A DNA stretch of 64,000 bases from Ignelater luminosus. Its lineage: Eukaryota > Arthropoda > Insecta > Coleoptera > Elateridae. Location of the stretch: assembly GCA_011009095.1 (NCBI GenBank), contig VTPC01091237.1, positions 80,335-144,334 on the forward strand, read 5' to 3'. The position numbers were made by a program, and so were the translations under genes. Shown here in pieces: positions 11,640-23,329 of this stretch (its first letter is position 1; each line of letters begins with the position of its first letter). The notes under the pieces were generated by a model. It did no database searches and was not told the origin of the DNA. It was given only the letters and a program-made list of their open reading frames with translations.

Positions 11640-13080
11640 TGCGGCTAATCAAAGAGGCAGCATTCGTTGGAGTTCAAGGGGAAAAGGAAAGAAACGGTTT
11701 GAGTTCTGCTTCACATTTACGTTCTTCGAAAAGCGTCGGTCTGGGCAACACAATAGGCCACATGCGGTGGCCGAAAATCGGACATTACCTCCCCCCATTA
11801 ATTTTTGATGCGGTGGCACAACGTTGAGCGTTTCCCTACATTTACCTTGTTTAGAGAACCTGGAGATGCGCCACTTAATGGGAAACTTTCGTTGGTTTCG
11901 GCTTTCATTAACTTTCTTCACAAAACGTTAATATGTTTCACTCAATGGGCCATTTCCGGCGGCTCAAGGTCATGCTTTGCTATCCATTAACATTCTTAGA
12001 AGAACTACAAACGGACTCGATCGGGCTGCACGTACAAAAGGTTGCCAAGGAATTCGCCTTATACTAACCTCCTTGAGAAGACCAAAAACAAATATAGATT
12101 AAGCTGCGCTTTTCCAATCTTGGCTTATATAGAATCGGACGGTGCAAAAACCTGAATTTGCCTCATGACGCAGTAAGCTCTGAAGCTGACCCTGCCTGAG
12201 ATCTTCGTTTCTTTACAACTGTTAGTTTGATAGATAATGCACTATTTTACTTATGCAGATTACCAAGAAACACAAGTGCATCAAGCCACTGTTACAATTT
12301 ATATTAATTCACTCAACACAAGTTGATTGATTGATTGACCTTTGTGTACTTTGTAAAGTTAATAGCAGTGTTTAGTTAATTAAACAATCAAAACAATATT
12401 TCTAATCAATAAATTAAATAATTCTATTGATAAATGAATGATTTCCACGTTCGTGTTTAAACGCTAGGTGCCCCTGACTATCAAAATTTCAAAACAGTTA
12501 TAAATTTTAAAACATTTTTATTTGTAAATTGATACTTAAAAGTATGTGTTTTGTAACTGGTTAAGAAGCAAACATGGAGCAAAATGAAGCAATTTAGTAA
12601 AAATAATTAAATAATAGAGCAATTCTACTTGAAACTAGAAGAATGAAGAGATTATATAGGGGTATAATGTTAATTCGTCCAAAATTTTGATGTCGTTATT
12701 ACATTGTGTGTTACGTATTTAAAAAGGCAGCGGCTGTAATTGCTTGGTTACAAGAATATAAAAAATCCAGGTGTAATAGTTCCAAGTACAAAGCTTTAAA
12801 TGTTTATAATGTAACAAAAGTTTTCAAAAAAATTTCTATTTACTGTTTGTTTATTTAGAAATATTGAAATTTATCGTATTACTGTACTTGCAAATAGAGC
12901 GTTTACTGCAAGATAGATTAGTTTCTTGCGTATTTATGAAAACAAAGACATCTTCATAGCATTATTTTAATTATCCTTTCGAGATGCAAAAATTCTAAAC
13001 GTCAATAAGTCTGCTACAGTTTATGCTTTGCTCTGGTACAACTTAAAGTGGAACAGTTCTGCTAGTTTCATCCTTGCGCC
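11640..13080. other. intergenic stretch between mariner and host gene 2
   Basis: 11640-12240 is locally GC-richer with short overlapping frames on both strands (11594-11827, 11649-11921) that shadow each other and match nothing I know. 12250-13080 is AT-rich and featureless to me. Confidence 0.4.
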
Positions 13081-13082
13081 AG

Positions 13083-13297
13083 TCAGTCCGGTGCCTGTGA
13101 CGCAAACCAAATTTTCATGTGGGTAGGCAAGAGAGTTGGAAAACAGTGCAAGAAGGGATGTTGATGTGATTAAAAATTGTTTTTCATTTCATAATTTATG
13201 AATGCTGTTAAATAGAAATTGTATTTTTACCTGTAAGTACGTTAATATTTAATTTTGTAAAAACAAAAGAATAAATAAATAATAAATAATTTTGTAG
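13083..13297 (+). promoter_or_regulatory. candidate start region and 5' UTR intron of host gene 2
   Basis: TCAGT at 13083-13087 is an initiator-like sequence in an otherwise GC-richer patch. A strong donor (GTAAGTAC at 13233) and an acceptor (TTTTGTAG ending at 13297) predict a 65-bp intron in the 5' UTR, leaving 14 untranslated bases before the start codon at 13312. The donor and acceptor are convincing; the initiator is only suggestive. Confidence 0.4.
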
Positions 13298-13311
13298 GAA
13301 GTTACCGCAAG

Positions 13312-14934
13312 ATGCAAAGATTAAAGACTTGTTGTGGATGTTGCGATTTAAAAACGGGAACACTTATTGTTGGTATTTGTGGTATTGTAAGTATCCCTTC
13401 TTCTTATTAAGTAATTAAGATATTATGATAAATATGAATTAGATGTGTTTAATTATTTGAATTTTAAGCTATTTACAATTGGTGGGATTATAACGCATAC
13501 GGTTGGTTTAGAAAACATTGAAGATGAAAGCTCAAGGGATCATGTAAAAGTTATGATTATCTATTCGTATATTTATTCTTTGGTGGATTTTATGTTAATA
13601 TACGGGGCAATTAAGGTATGTTATACATTAGTAGTACACATAATATTAGAATCCTTACAAGCTGATTTACTTTCAGGAATCGAAATACTTTTTATTGCCA
13701 TGGATAGCTGCTGTTGCATTTGGCCTCAGCTTGTTTTCAGTCTTCTGTTTAATATTTATGTTTTTCGTTCCGGGTCTTATAATTGGAACTTTTATATCGG
13801 GTGAGTCCTTTCATTTTTTTTTAAGTTGTTTTATTTATTTATATAAGATTAAACACAGCATCGGTTAATGACCTTCATGATAAAATCGATTTGTCTGGTT
13901 GTTGCGCCAGCTCTTCTGACAACTGCCAAGAGCAAAGTTATTATTTTTTTCCCTCAACGTTTCATAGCAAAACATTTATTTATTTTTTTGTTAATGGACT
14001 AACAAGTTTTTATAATGCATTCCTTTATAGTACTTGGCCTGAACATTATTTTTCCATTATTAAAGAGGGTGAGTTTTTCTCAATGTTTTCAGAAAATATT
14101 TAATGTAATTTTTATTTTAAAGAAAGTTTATGCACTACTACGTTTTAATTTCGAATTTAACATAGATAGTCATGAAAACAATCGTTACTGACAGTCACAA
14201 ATAGTACTACTTTGACATTTTATTTAAAACTAATTTCATTCCCTTGAAGACCTTCGCGGTTTATAATTGTGCGTGGATTTCTCAAGTTAAGAAAAACGTA
14301 ATATGCTTGAATGTTATATTCAACGATAAGAATTCTGTGTAAGTTGCTAAAGAGTATTTTCAACGATAAGTCACAAGTCTTCCATTCTTTGAAATAAATA
14401 ATTATTTCCATGGCTATCTGTGTCCAATTCAAATTTAAAAGAGAAACTACTACAATTTCTTTACTTAACAAATTGCCCATCAAGCATTATAATTATATTG
14501 GTCATTAATAATTATTTTTTATACAAATGCACCGCCACATTACATTTCAGACGTGAGGCCAAAATTTGAAGCCGAGTGCTGGAAAAAAGGCCAAGTGCCT
14601 GAAAAGTGACAGCGCACGTGTATCGACCAAAATATTTTGTAACCGTTTACACAAAGCGAGAAAATAAATATACAACAAACAAAGTCATTTTGTAGCATTT
14701 TTTTGTTTATGTCATTGCTCAAAGGAATATGTTTTCTTTTCAGCTGGGCTGTGGTATGTATGGTATTGTGTTGTGAGCTTCTACAACGATCTAAATCAGC
14801 CGAGATCAACAATAGTAAGTGTGGGTGGTTATCCCGGCATTACGCAAGCGGTATTTATGGCGCCCTCTGTTGTGACATACGAACAGCAGCCTCCGACTTA
14901 TGCAGAACTTGGAAAGACTCCAGATGCAGTTTAG
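13312..14934 (+). CDS. four-TM membrane protein with PPxY tail (gene 2 of a paralogous pair)
   Basis: Exons 13312-13386, 13469-13615, 13677-13800 and 14744-14934 join into a 178-aa frame. Donors are GTAAGT, GTATGT, GTGAGT; acceptors TTTAAG, TTTCAG, TTTCAG. Phases 0, 0, 1 equal those of gene 1. The N-terminus CCGCCDLKTGTLIVGI (7-22) is typical of the insect DUF4728-type family. Hydrophobic spans lie near 15-36, 52-73, 80-114 and 116-130 (WYVWYCVVSFYNDL). The cytosolic tail ends QQPPTYAELGK; PPTY at 165-168 is a WW-domain ligand, as used by Nedd4-type ubiquitin ligases to sort endolysosomal proteins (known for LAPTM-type proteins; inferred here). AATAAA follows at 15086. Intron 3 is long (943 bp) and holds a cryptic exon. 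No disabling change is seen. Confidence 0.85.
14031..14068 (+). other. possible alternative or fossil exon in intron 3 of gene 2
   Basis: A 38-base segment sits between a good acceptor (TTTATAG) and donor (GTGAGTTT) and would add a hydrophobic stretch (VLGLNIIFPLLK) after exon 3. Its length is not a multiple of three, so including it moves exon 4 into a frame that stops soon after (LGCGMYGIVL then stop). It could give a tail-less isoform without PPTY, or be chance. Confidence 0.3.
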
Positions 14935-15085
14935 ATTAATAATATTATTGTTATATTAAGAATAATTATTTACATGTTAGCTAATAGTAGTATTCATCTC
15001 ATCTACGTTTTAACAGTAATAGTAACATGTAAGGAAGATAATGGTAATCAAGCTTTAATTGTTTGAAATATGTAGTTTATTGTTT

Positions 15086-15091
15086 AATAAA
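15086..15091 (+). terminator. AATAAA polyadenylation signal of gene 2
   Basis: It is the first AATAAA after the stop at 14932-14934, about 150 bases downstream, giving a compact 3' UTR. Confidence 0.6.
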
Positions 15092-17123
15092 AGTAAAAAG
15101 TCAAAGATGCTTCTATTTTGGATGCCTTGCTTAAACTACATATTTTTTTCTAAATTTTGCTCTAATTCTTCTTGAACGGTAACATTAATGGACAGGGTAG
15201 GTCAAATTAGTTGTTATTACGGGATATTTGGCTTAGTATTTTAACTTTCAATAATTTCAACCAAGTTTATTGTCTAACTTTACTGTTTTTGACAAACAGC
15301 ATGCAATTTATTTATTTTTGTAATGCAATATCCACTTGGCCTTGCCTTACCTAAAAAGATTATTGTTCGAGCTTTACAAATATGTATCGTTTCCTATGGA
15401 TTTATCAAAAACTTAGGTAAATCTCAAAGCTGTGGTTTAGATTACATCTTTAGCACGAAAAAAGTCGAAAATCTAAAATGAAATAACAGGGTTTGGAGAT
15501 GCATATTATAGTAGTGCACATTTTAAAAAATTAGATTCCTTGAAAATACATACTGGTTGCGACCTGCAAAGCGGTCATACCTTATATTCTCAGTTAGACA
15601 GGTTGTGTAGCGCAGTCAGTGGCTGTTATATTATTTTAGAGAGAATATTGCAGTTATTAGTTTTATGTTCTGTTATTGATTTTTCTGCAATGTCTGACAT
15701 TCCAGAAGGTAATTATAAATTTATTTCATATTTCTTCTCTCTTGTACTGTCATTTAAACCACTAATAAGTTTGGATGTAAAGAATTTTAAAACACCGGAA
15801 TCAAAAAGGTTTTATAAAAAAGTGCAACTGTTTGCAAGTATTAAAATATAAAAAATTTGAAATCTTAAGGCTTGAAAATGTCGCATACAAAAATTTAAGT
15901 GCACGGTTCACTAAATTCTCAATTTTTTCCTAGCAGCATCACTTACCGTCAGAAACACGGATCTATTTTCCGAGTGGTACAATTACAAAATTTTAAAAAG
16001 GACTGAAGTGCTTAACTGCCTTAAACAATTTGTTTTATCGAAAATAGATGTAGATGAAGGTATGTTAGAAGAATTGCTATTACGGTTTATAAAAAGTGTT
16101 GAAGTGCGTTGAAAAACCTGCAGCCGCAATGTGAATACTTTTAAAGCCAGACACAAAGTATGGTTAAACAACGACTTAAGAGTTAGTTAGCAGCAACAAG
16201 GATTCCCCAAGGACTTCTAATAAATCCGGTCGACCAAAAAAAAGCTCTGAAGAATGCGGAGTACGGGCGAAGCAAATGCGAACAAGGCAGCTGGTAGCAG
16301 ACACCTCAACAGAAGAGTTAACGTCTACAACTCAGATGCAATTAAGAAGAATTGGTCCATTTTGCAAGACATTACATCCATGTCTCCAAAAAGAGCACAA
16401 CGGCATAGACGTGCATATAAAAATTGGACTAGTGGCGAGGATCGACCTGTTAAAGTTACTGAAGAGTAGGCATTAGCTTTAATTATAAATGCGAAGCTTA
16501 GTAAACATCTATACCTCTTAATAAGATCTACATCACAGACTCATTAATGCTAACATTTATACATCATGGAACAAGATTTTGGAAGCAATGAAAAAGTGTT
16601 TACCAGTTGCAACATTTGTTACTGAAAATTCCGCTGAAATAAGACTACAGTGCATTCTAGATCTTACAACACAACGCATCTGCTCCTATCAGAGCAGCGT
16701 GTTGCAAACTTCACCAAATAAAAGTAAATCATTAACAATGATATGTAAGTGGGGTTGTGTTGGCAGCTATGGCCAAAGTAATTATAAACAAAGATTTGTA
16801 GAGGAAGATTAACAAGATTTTTCCATATTTATAATATCATTTGTGCCCCTTGTCAAAGTAAGTCTAACCAAGAAAAAATTACAGCGTGGCAAAATCCAAC
16901 ACCATCTTTGACGAGATTTTGCCGAGTAACTAAATTTATTTTTGCGAAAGAGTCGAAAGAGATTATAGAAAGGGAAACTGCTTTAATACAGAAGCAAATA
17001 TGTGAACTTGCTGCTACAACAATATCTGAAGATGTTATAATTAACTACGAAGTGTTGTTGACTATGGTCGATATAAGAATTTGCAACTCATTGACGAATA
17101 TCTCCTCACAAGTATGCTACATA

Positions 17124-18415
17124 ACACATGGGTCATTAAGTCCCGAGACTAACCAGTAAAAACACATTTTTTTGGCAAAATTCGATTTTATTCATCAACA
17201 TAGTCACCTTCCAAAACGATACAATCATTCCAACGTTTTTCTAAACTTTCGATGCCTTTCTTATAGAACGATTTGTCTTTTGCCTCAAAATAAGCTTCCG
17301 TTGCCGCTATAACCTCATCATCGAAGCCAAATCTCTTTCCCTGTAGCATCTTTTTGAGATCTGCGAACAGGTAGAAGTCAGATGGGGCCAGATCTGATGA
17401 ATATGGAGTTTGTGGAAGCAATTCAAATCGCAAATCATTCAATTTCACCATCGTTTTCATCGACTTGTGGATCGGTGCATTGTCTTGGTGAAACAGCGGT
17501 TTTTTCTTTGCCATGTGAGGCCTTTACTGCTTGATTGCGTCATCCAATCGATTCAATAATGCAATGTAGTAGTCGCTGTTGATCGTCTGGCCCTTCAGAA
17601 GAAAGTCGATAAGCAAAATTCCGTGCGTGTCTCAAAATACAGAGGCCATGACCTTGCCTGCTGACTGTTGTGTCTTCGGACGCTTCGGCCGGCTTTCGCC
17701 CTCTTCTCTCCATTCGGCTGACGCTCTTTGCGACTCCGGCGTATAGTGATGAATCCATGTTTCATCCATTGTTATGTACCGACGCAAAAAATTTTTTTTA
17801 TCACGCGTAAACAGCTTCAAACAGCGCTTCGAATCATCAATTCGTTGTTGTTTTTGTTCCACTGTGAGCAAACGCGGCACCCACTTGGACAAAAGTTTTT
17901 TCATACCCAAATTTTTATGCATAATTTTGAACACGGTGCCTTTTGATATCTATAGAATGTCAGCCATCTCTTGCAACTTCACTTTACGATCGGACATAAC
18001 AATTTTCAGAACTTTTTGGATGTTTTCGGGCGTAGCCACCTCAAATGGACGACCTGGGCGCTCCGCGTCTTCGGTGGTTGTTCGACCGTGTTTAAAATCC
18101 GCATACCTTCGGCAAATGGTTGTTGTCGATGGGCGCCTTTCCCGGTAACACTTTTCAAGCCATTGCTAAGCTTGAACAGTAGTTTTTCCCATCAAAAAAC
18201 AGTGTTTGATTAACGCACGAAACTCGTTTTTATCCATTGTTAAACAAAAACAAATGTAGCGTCATTTAACGTTCATTATCTTGACAACGACTGAACCGAA
18301 TGTCATGAAATTTTTACACGTATCTTCTGAAGGTTGGTACTATCGACAAACAAAAGTGGCACGGCATTGGCGACGCCATCTGTGTATCAGTTCCGGGACT
18401 TAATGACCCATGTGT
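17124..18415 (-). mobile_element. mariner (DD34D), about 1,292 bp, nested in Transib
   Basis: Inverted repeats begin ACACATGGGTCATTAAGTCC at 17124 and end with the complement at 18415. TA duplications are at 17122-17123 and 18416-18417. It sits inside the Transib transposase, opposite in orientation, just after the second catalytic-aspartate block. Confidence 0.93.
17188..18237 (-). pseudogene. mariner transposase, full-length with several nonsense codons
   Basis: From MDKNEFRALIKHC at 18237 to GDYVDE at 17188 the frame is exactly 350 codons and I see no net frameshift, but at least four in-frame stops interrupt it (near 18170, 17951, 17630 and 17523). The signature WVPRLL, TMDETWIHHY (first aspartate), HQDNAPIHKS (second) and YSSDLAPSDFY (third) are all present, so the DD34D residues survive. 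One nonsense lies where the family has the W of FWD. The pattern is decay by point mutation without selection. Confidence 0.9.
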
Positions 18416-19440
18416 TAGGTCAGGCCAAGCCACATCAAATGAACGATTTGGGAAGAGTATAAAACAAGAAGTCTACAACAGAACATTATAGCTTTGGTCT
18501 TTCAGTTCTGCACTCTTACATCAGGTTTATGGAGTGTTGTTTACACATCAGCTACAGAATGGATGTAAAAACATATCAAGCAAAAGGCCTAAATAAAAAC
18601 TTAGTAGCAACTAGAAAGAAGGAAGTTGTAGAAAGGTTAAGATTTTAGTAAATCAGCCAAAACCTGGCTATGGATCCACTAACGATGAAAAGACTGCCAA
18701 AATATTCTTTCGTGATCCCTCATTAACATTAGCCATAACCGGATTAAACGAAGGTTTAATCAGAAGAATCAGCGTAACACTAAAAACCCTTTCAAGTGGA
18801 TTCCAAATCGATTGCAACAAATTCGAAATATATGCTAGAAAGGCAGCTGAACTATTTATAGCGAAATACAAATGGTACTACATGCATTACTTCCTATAGG
18901 TAAATTAAGTGAGGAAGCGCAAGAAGCAAAAAAATAAAGATTTCAAATTCATAAGAGAACATCGTACCAGAAAAATATCACGCGTCTCCACTAATGTAGA
19001 TTTGATAAATTATTTATTTTTGTCATCAGACCCTATTATCTCACATATGAGTCATACAAAAATGCTAAACCGCAAACGAAGTTTCAACACTGAAGTGCTA
19101 AATTTATTGGTGGCACCAGATATCCGCCCCGAAACATTCAAAACGATTACTGTTTATCAGAATCAGACTCTGACAATTAGGATACCTTAAACTAGTTTTA
19201 ATATTATTATTTTGCATTTGCAAATTACGTATTTACTCTGTTATAACTTAACTATAATAGTATAATGTATTCAGAAATCTATTATTTTATTGATTTATAT
19301 TATGATACAGTGTTAAAGTGGTATATAGATTCTTACCAAACTCTCGTATAATACATCTAAAGAAAAATAATTATTATTTCCTGTTAATTATGAAATCTAA
19401 ACCACTATGCAACGACGAAAATAATGGAATGCCAGACATA

Positions 19441-20643
19441 CGAGGGTCAGTCTGGTTCCAGTAAGATATAAAAGAACTAAGTACAAATTTGACAATATTT
19501 TATTATAAACGTTTGAAGTAGTCCCTCTTGACCTCGATACATTTATTCAATCTTATTTTCCACAAATCAAAAGCTGATCGCTATTCGTTTTTCGGAATAC
19601 TGTCAAAATACTAATGGTTTGCTGTATCAGTCTCGTTTTCTGAAGAAAGTATTCGTCCCCGAAGGTGTTTCTTAAGATTAACGAACATCCAGCAGTCACA
19701 CATCGCCAAATCAGGTGTATAAGGTGGATGTTCAATCACACGGATATTATTTTCTCTCAAATAATCAACAGTAGCATGCGTCGAATGCGAGGATGCATTG
19801 TCATGGTGCAACAAAAGGCCCCTTACATCAACTCCTTCAAAACCTTCAGGCAAACAGTTTGCAGTGACTGTGCGCTGTTCTTATAACTTAATGGCTTTGA
19901 CTAAACTGATGTTTCTAAAGAAAACGGCGTGCATAACTTTTTTCATGGCGCGTTGCTTTTTCGGAGTTGTTGATGTTGGATCATCTTTATTCCTGTCGAG
20001 TTGGAGTATCATAAAATGGTATGTACGTCTCAGCACCTGTCACAATTTTGGAAATAATCCGATGACCGCCATTTTCTAACATGTTCAGAGTTTACTTGCT
20101 GATTCTCATACGTTCTGACTGTTGGAATTCCGTTAAATGTGTGGTATCCAGCAACAAACAACTTTCTTCATCCGCAGTTCCTCATGAAAATTTTTTAAAA
20201 CTGCTGCGGATCCAATCTCTAATGTCCTCTGGATTGTACTGTATGTGCAGTGTGGGTCTTCGGCAGTCATGCTCTGGACACGAGCAACATTTTCTGAAGT
20301 GACTGCAGTTTTCGGTTTTGCTTCACGTGGTTCGTCAATTAAGGAACTCCGACCTCGTTTAAATTCAGCAAACCACCGATAAATGTTAAAGTTAGGCGTT
20401 CCATGCACTGTTTTTCATTTAAACTGCACTTAAAATCGTAGTAAATTAATGTACAAAAATTTTTACTACTCAACTCCATGACGTTTACGAACTAAATAAT
20501 TTTTTTGTTTCTATTACACTGATTAGCATTTAATGATATTGCACGATTTAGACACCTGATGAATAGGCTTCCTTAAGATAATATTATTTTATCTAAGTAG
20601 GCAAGCATTTCAACGTATCTCACTGGAACCAGCGTGGCTCCCG
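19441..20643 (-). mobile_element. mariner element with CTGGTTCCAGT ends, about 1,203 bp
   Basis: The left end CGAGGGTCAGTCTGGTTCCA and the inverted right end CGGGAGCCACGCTGGTTCCA match over about 30 bases, flanked by TA at 19439-19440 and 20644-20645. It lies directly beside the right end of the Transib element. It is a different mariner lineage from the nested 1.29-kb copies. Confidence 0.85.
19553..20450 (-). pseudogene. decayed mariner transposase
   Basis: Minus-strand blocks: FNIYRWFAEFKRGRSSLIDE and PKTAVTSENVARVQSMTAED near 20390-20260, KNFHEELRMKKVVCCWIPH near 20190, then near 19850-19611 a frame with LHHDNASSHSTHATVDYLREN and HPPYTPDLAMCDCWMFVNLKKHLRG. HHDNASSH holds the second catalytic aspartate, and YTPDLAMCD the third. 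The middle part with the first aspartate is scrambled by stops and frameshifts. No activity is expected. Confidence 0.82.
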
Positions 20644-20645
20644 TA

Positions 20646-23230
20646 TAAACAAGCGAGCATCACAAAAAACCTCTTAGGCAATGTAATAAATACAATATGT
20701 ATGCTATTTAACATCAAAATTCAACTCATGTGTTTTAATTTAATAAAATATATAAAACCTAATTTTCGTCAGTCAAAATTGGGAAATAAACAAATTTGTA
20801 TTTCTTGTTATTAAAACAGATCAACAACCCATAGCAAACATTTGAAGGTAAATCTGTAACTGACCAGCATTAAACAACCAACAAAATAAATTTGTGCTTG
20901 CGTGTGTGCCCACAAACGATTACCTAATTATTGCTAATAACAATAGGATGTGATTCATTCGCTATTTTTATTACTAATACCAACAGTTTTCCTGCGACAA
21001 ACAAACTATTATCATCGAATAATGTTTTAATTGCCTAATGCTTATTAAAAGCATAGTCCATGTGCCCTGTAAAGATATATTTTGCATATTTTCTACATTG
21101 CTTCCTAATTTTCACCGAAGAAACATTTAATAAACAGAAGCCTAGATTGTTACGTTCATTTTTTTATGAACCTAACATGGGTTCTTATCCTCACTAACCC
21201 CGGTTATCTTCACCGGTTGTCATTTACTAACTTTAATCCATTTCACCGTTCTTATAAAAATTCTTACGAAAATATATACTTTTAGACCTTTAGACTTCAT
21301 TGAAATGAAATTTCTAATAAATCTGCTGGTATTAAATTTATGTTGCACATGGGAATTTTATTTGTATTAAAAATCTTATGAATTATTTCGTTGTAATTAC
21401 TCTGGGATGATCAGGATTGATCTTATTTTGTTATCTATAGTTATCTCTAGTTGCCAGATGTATTTTAAGCAACTTCTTTTGCCTTTTGTAGGATTAATTT
21501 CTGCTCGTTTGTATGAATTCTTTCGTTTAATAGTTCTGTTTGGCATTTATTTGTTTTGAGCTATTTAACCGAGTTTATCTTTTATCGCTCCGTCAGCTAT
21601 TGAGTAACTATTAGATTCAGAATTGATTGTATCAGTTTTGGTTAATTTTGGGCTATTTGCAGGCGAATTTTTCTGAGATTTTGATACAGTAGCCTTCTCT
21701 CCAAATTCCCTATTTACTTATTAGGTTTTAAACCAATTTCCGCTATGCCTTATTAGTGTTTCTATTGTTTTCATTGATATATTGCCGTTATCTTATAGGA
21801 ATGCGTGTTAGCTGGAGATTATTTTACCAAAGGTTGGAGTTTTCTTTGTAATTTTTGGATCAATCTGCAGTCGCCAAATATTCCTTTGGGGTCTTCTGAC
21901 TGAAATTTTGAATGGTCATTGGTTGGAGATTGTGCATCTGCCGGCAGAATCTAACTTCGAATTGAGACGGGGGTCAGTTTTAAGAACTCGCCTTGTGGAA
22001 GACTGACGTGCTGCTCAGTGTCCATTGTACGCTTCTGACCGTTTATTTTATTTTCCCTATTTTGTGGGGAAGTGATTAGTTTTTTTGCGGGTGTGTGCGT
22101 GCACTCCCTTGTGGACTTTTTTATTAACTTTGGACCTTTTCACTTTCGTGGATTTTCTTAAGAAGCTTCAAATACACTGAAGGTATGTTGATCTGTCTTA
22201 TTTTCTTTTTTACGCTATTCTCACTGTTTGCGTGTCCTTCATAGCTTCTTTGGGGGGAGCCCGCAGTGCCCTCTGTTTTTTTTTGGGAAGTCGCCATCCC
22301 TTGGAGTGAACTGGTAGCTACCTTAAGAGGATCAGCTTGCTGGAGATGTCAGCGCTCTTTAGAGTTTTCTCGGACCGTGCATCGCCTAAACAAACTTTGT
22401 TCACCTGTATTTTTCCCTTCAAGACCATTTAGTCATTAGAATTGAGTCACCGGTAGTTTAGTGAATTACTTGTAAACAATTTTTTTTCATTTGTCTTGTT
22501 AAACTGTTTTACTTTAATTATGGTATTTAATTTTTTTGCTTTACGATTTATTTCGGCGCTCTAAAAAGTTTCGAGTTAATTTTTAAAGTTTTGAAAACTT
22601 CATTTCATAAAAAGATTATGTGAATAAAAATTAATTTTCATATTTCTTTAACCGTATTTGTAAATAAAATTTGTTGTTTTAATGATTTCATCAATGATAG
22701 GTCACAAATATAAGAACAGTTTTGTGTGTTTTGAATTCCGTTTTAGGTTATGAAGAAACAATTGTTTTCCTGACTGATATAGCGCTATCTCAGCGGAATC
22801 TTCATTTCAAGTAAGTTTATTATATTTTTTGTTCTGATATTGTGTTCCTGTCGCACATATTTTATTGTAATTTCAACAAACTTGTTGAATGTCTTGAGAA
22901 TTTAAAATTTCATTGATTGCTTATACAATTTAATTATATTAAATAGTATTCCAAATTTTATTAGGCTACAATTTTTTCATGAAGTTAAAGTATCATTTTT
23001 TTAAATTTTTCTTAATAGTATTAAATTATCTTAATAATTGGCGCCCATTTATTTGCTAATTTTTTATTTAGGCTTGGATTTGCCATTATGTAGTATTTAT
23101 TTCAAGATCCTAATTGTAGATTCTATACTAAATAATTTGATGATATATTTTGATGATTTTCTTGGTGACATAATATATGATATATCTATCTACATATTTT
23201 TTTTGAATTGACATCAATAGAACTGCATTA
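20646..23230. other. long non-coding AT-rich stretch
   Basis: No open frame or domain was found. 21880-22400 is somewhat GC-richer and could be an LTR or LINE leader, but no repeat partner was recognised. Nothing else is supported. Confidence 0.4.
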
Positions 23231-23329
23231 CATTTATTGTGTTGTCTAGTTATTTGACCTGCCCCTCTCATTCGCCCACGATTCAAGGCCCCGACTGTGG
23301 TTGGTTGGGCAGACCATAAGAAGGTCTTT

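Larger units (their letters stand above)
15690..19190 (+). pseudogene. Transib (RAG1-core-like) transposase, decayed
   Basis: Recognisable blocks in order: MSDIPE near 15690; the GRPKKSSEECG region near 16231; EELTSTTQMQLRR near 16311; KWGCVGSYGQSNYKQ near 16746; TRFCRVTKFIFAKES near 16911; LLTMVDIRICN near 17065; then, after the mariner, LSVLHSYIRFMECCLH near 18502, KTYQAKGLNKNLVATRKKE near 18568, SEEAQEAK near 18908 and REHRTRKISRVSTNVDLINY near 18955. These parallel the RAG1/Transib core, whose DDE residues sit in the CDGSSG, MxDG-like and EEAQEARN blocks. Here the first aspartate has become valine (GCVGS), the second (MVD) and the glutamate (EEAQ) remain. The frame is broken repeatedly and by the mariner. 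It is not functional. Confidence 0.75.
15428..19409 (+). mobile_element. Transib-type (RAG1-like) DNA transposon
   Basis: The interior codes for a Transib transposase on the plus strand. Candidate ends share GTGGTTTAGATT: the left reads AGCTGTGGTTTAGATTACAT (from 15428), the right, inverted, CATAGTGGTTTAGATTTCAT (ending 19409). CATAGTGG resembles the CACWRTG start of Transib ends and RAG heptamers; the left copy is mutated. A 5-bp target duplication could not be confirmed. Minus the inserted mariner (17124-18415) the element is about 2.7 kb, a normal size for an autonomous Transib. Confidence 0.7.

Noticed and set aside
11594..11921. Overlapping 60-90-codon frames on both strands
   Set aside because: They shadow each other in a GC-richer patch and match no family.
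13445..13804. 119-codon frame
   Set aside because: It runs from intron sequence through exon 2 of gene 2 and its next intron, so it is not the real protein; the spliced model replaces it.
14220..14812. Two minus-strand frames of about 90 codons
   Set aside because: They lie in intron 3 and antisense to exon 4 of gene 2, without a recognisable domain.
17774..18213. Plus-strand frames of 80-124 codons
   Set aside because: They are antisense to the minus-strand mariner transposase.
22000..22450. Possible LTR or 5' leader
   Set aside because: GC-richer block, but no second copy, TG..CA ends or primer-binding site were found.
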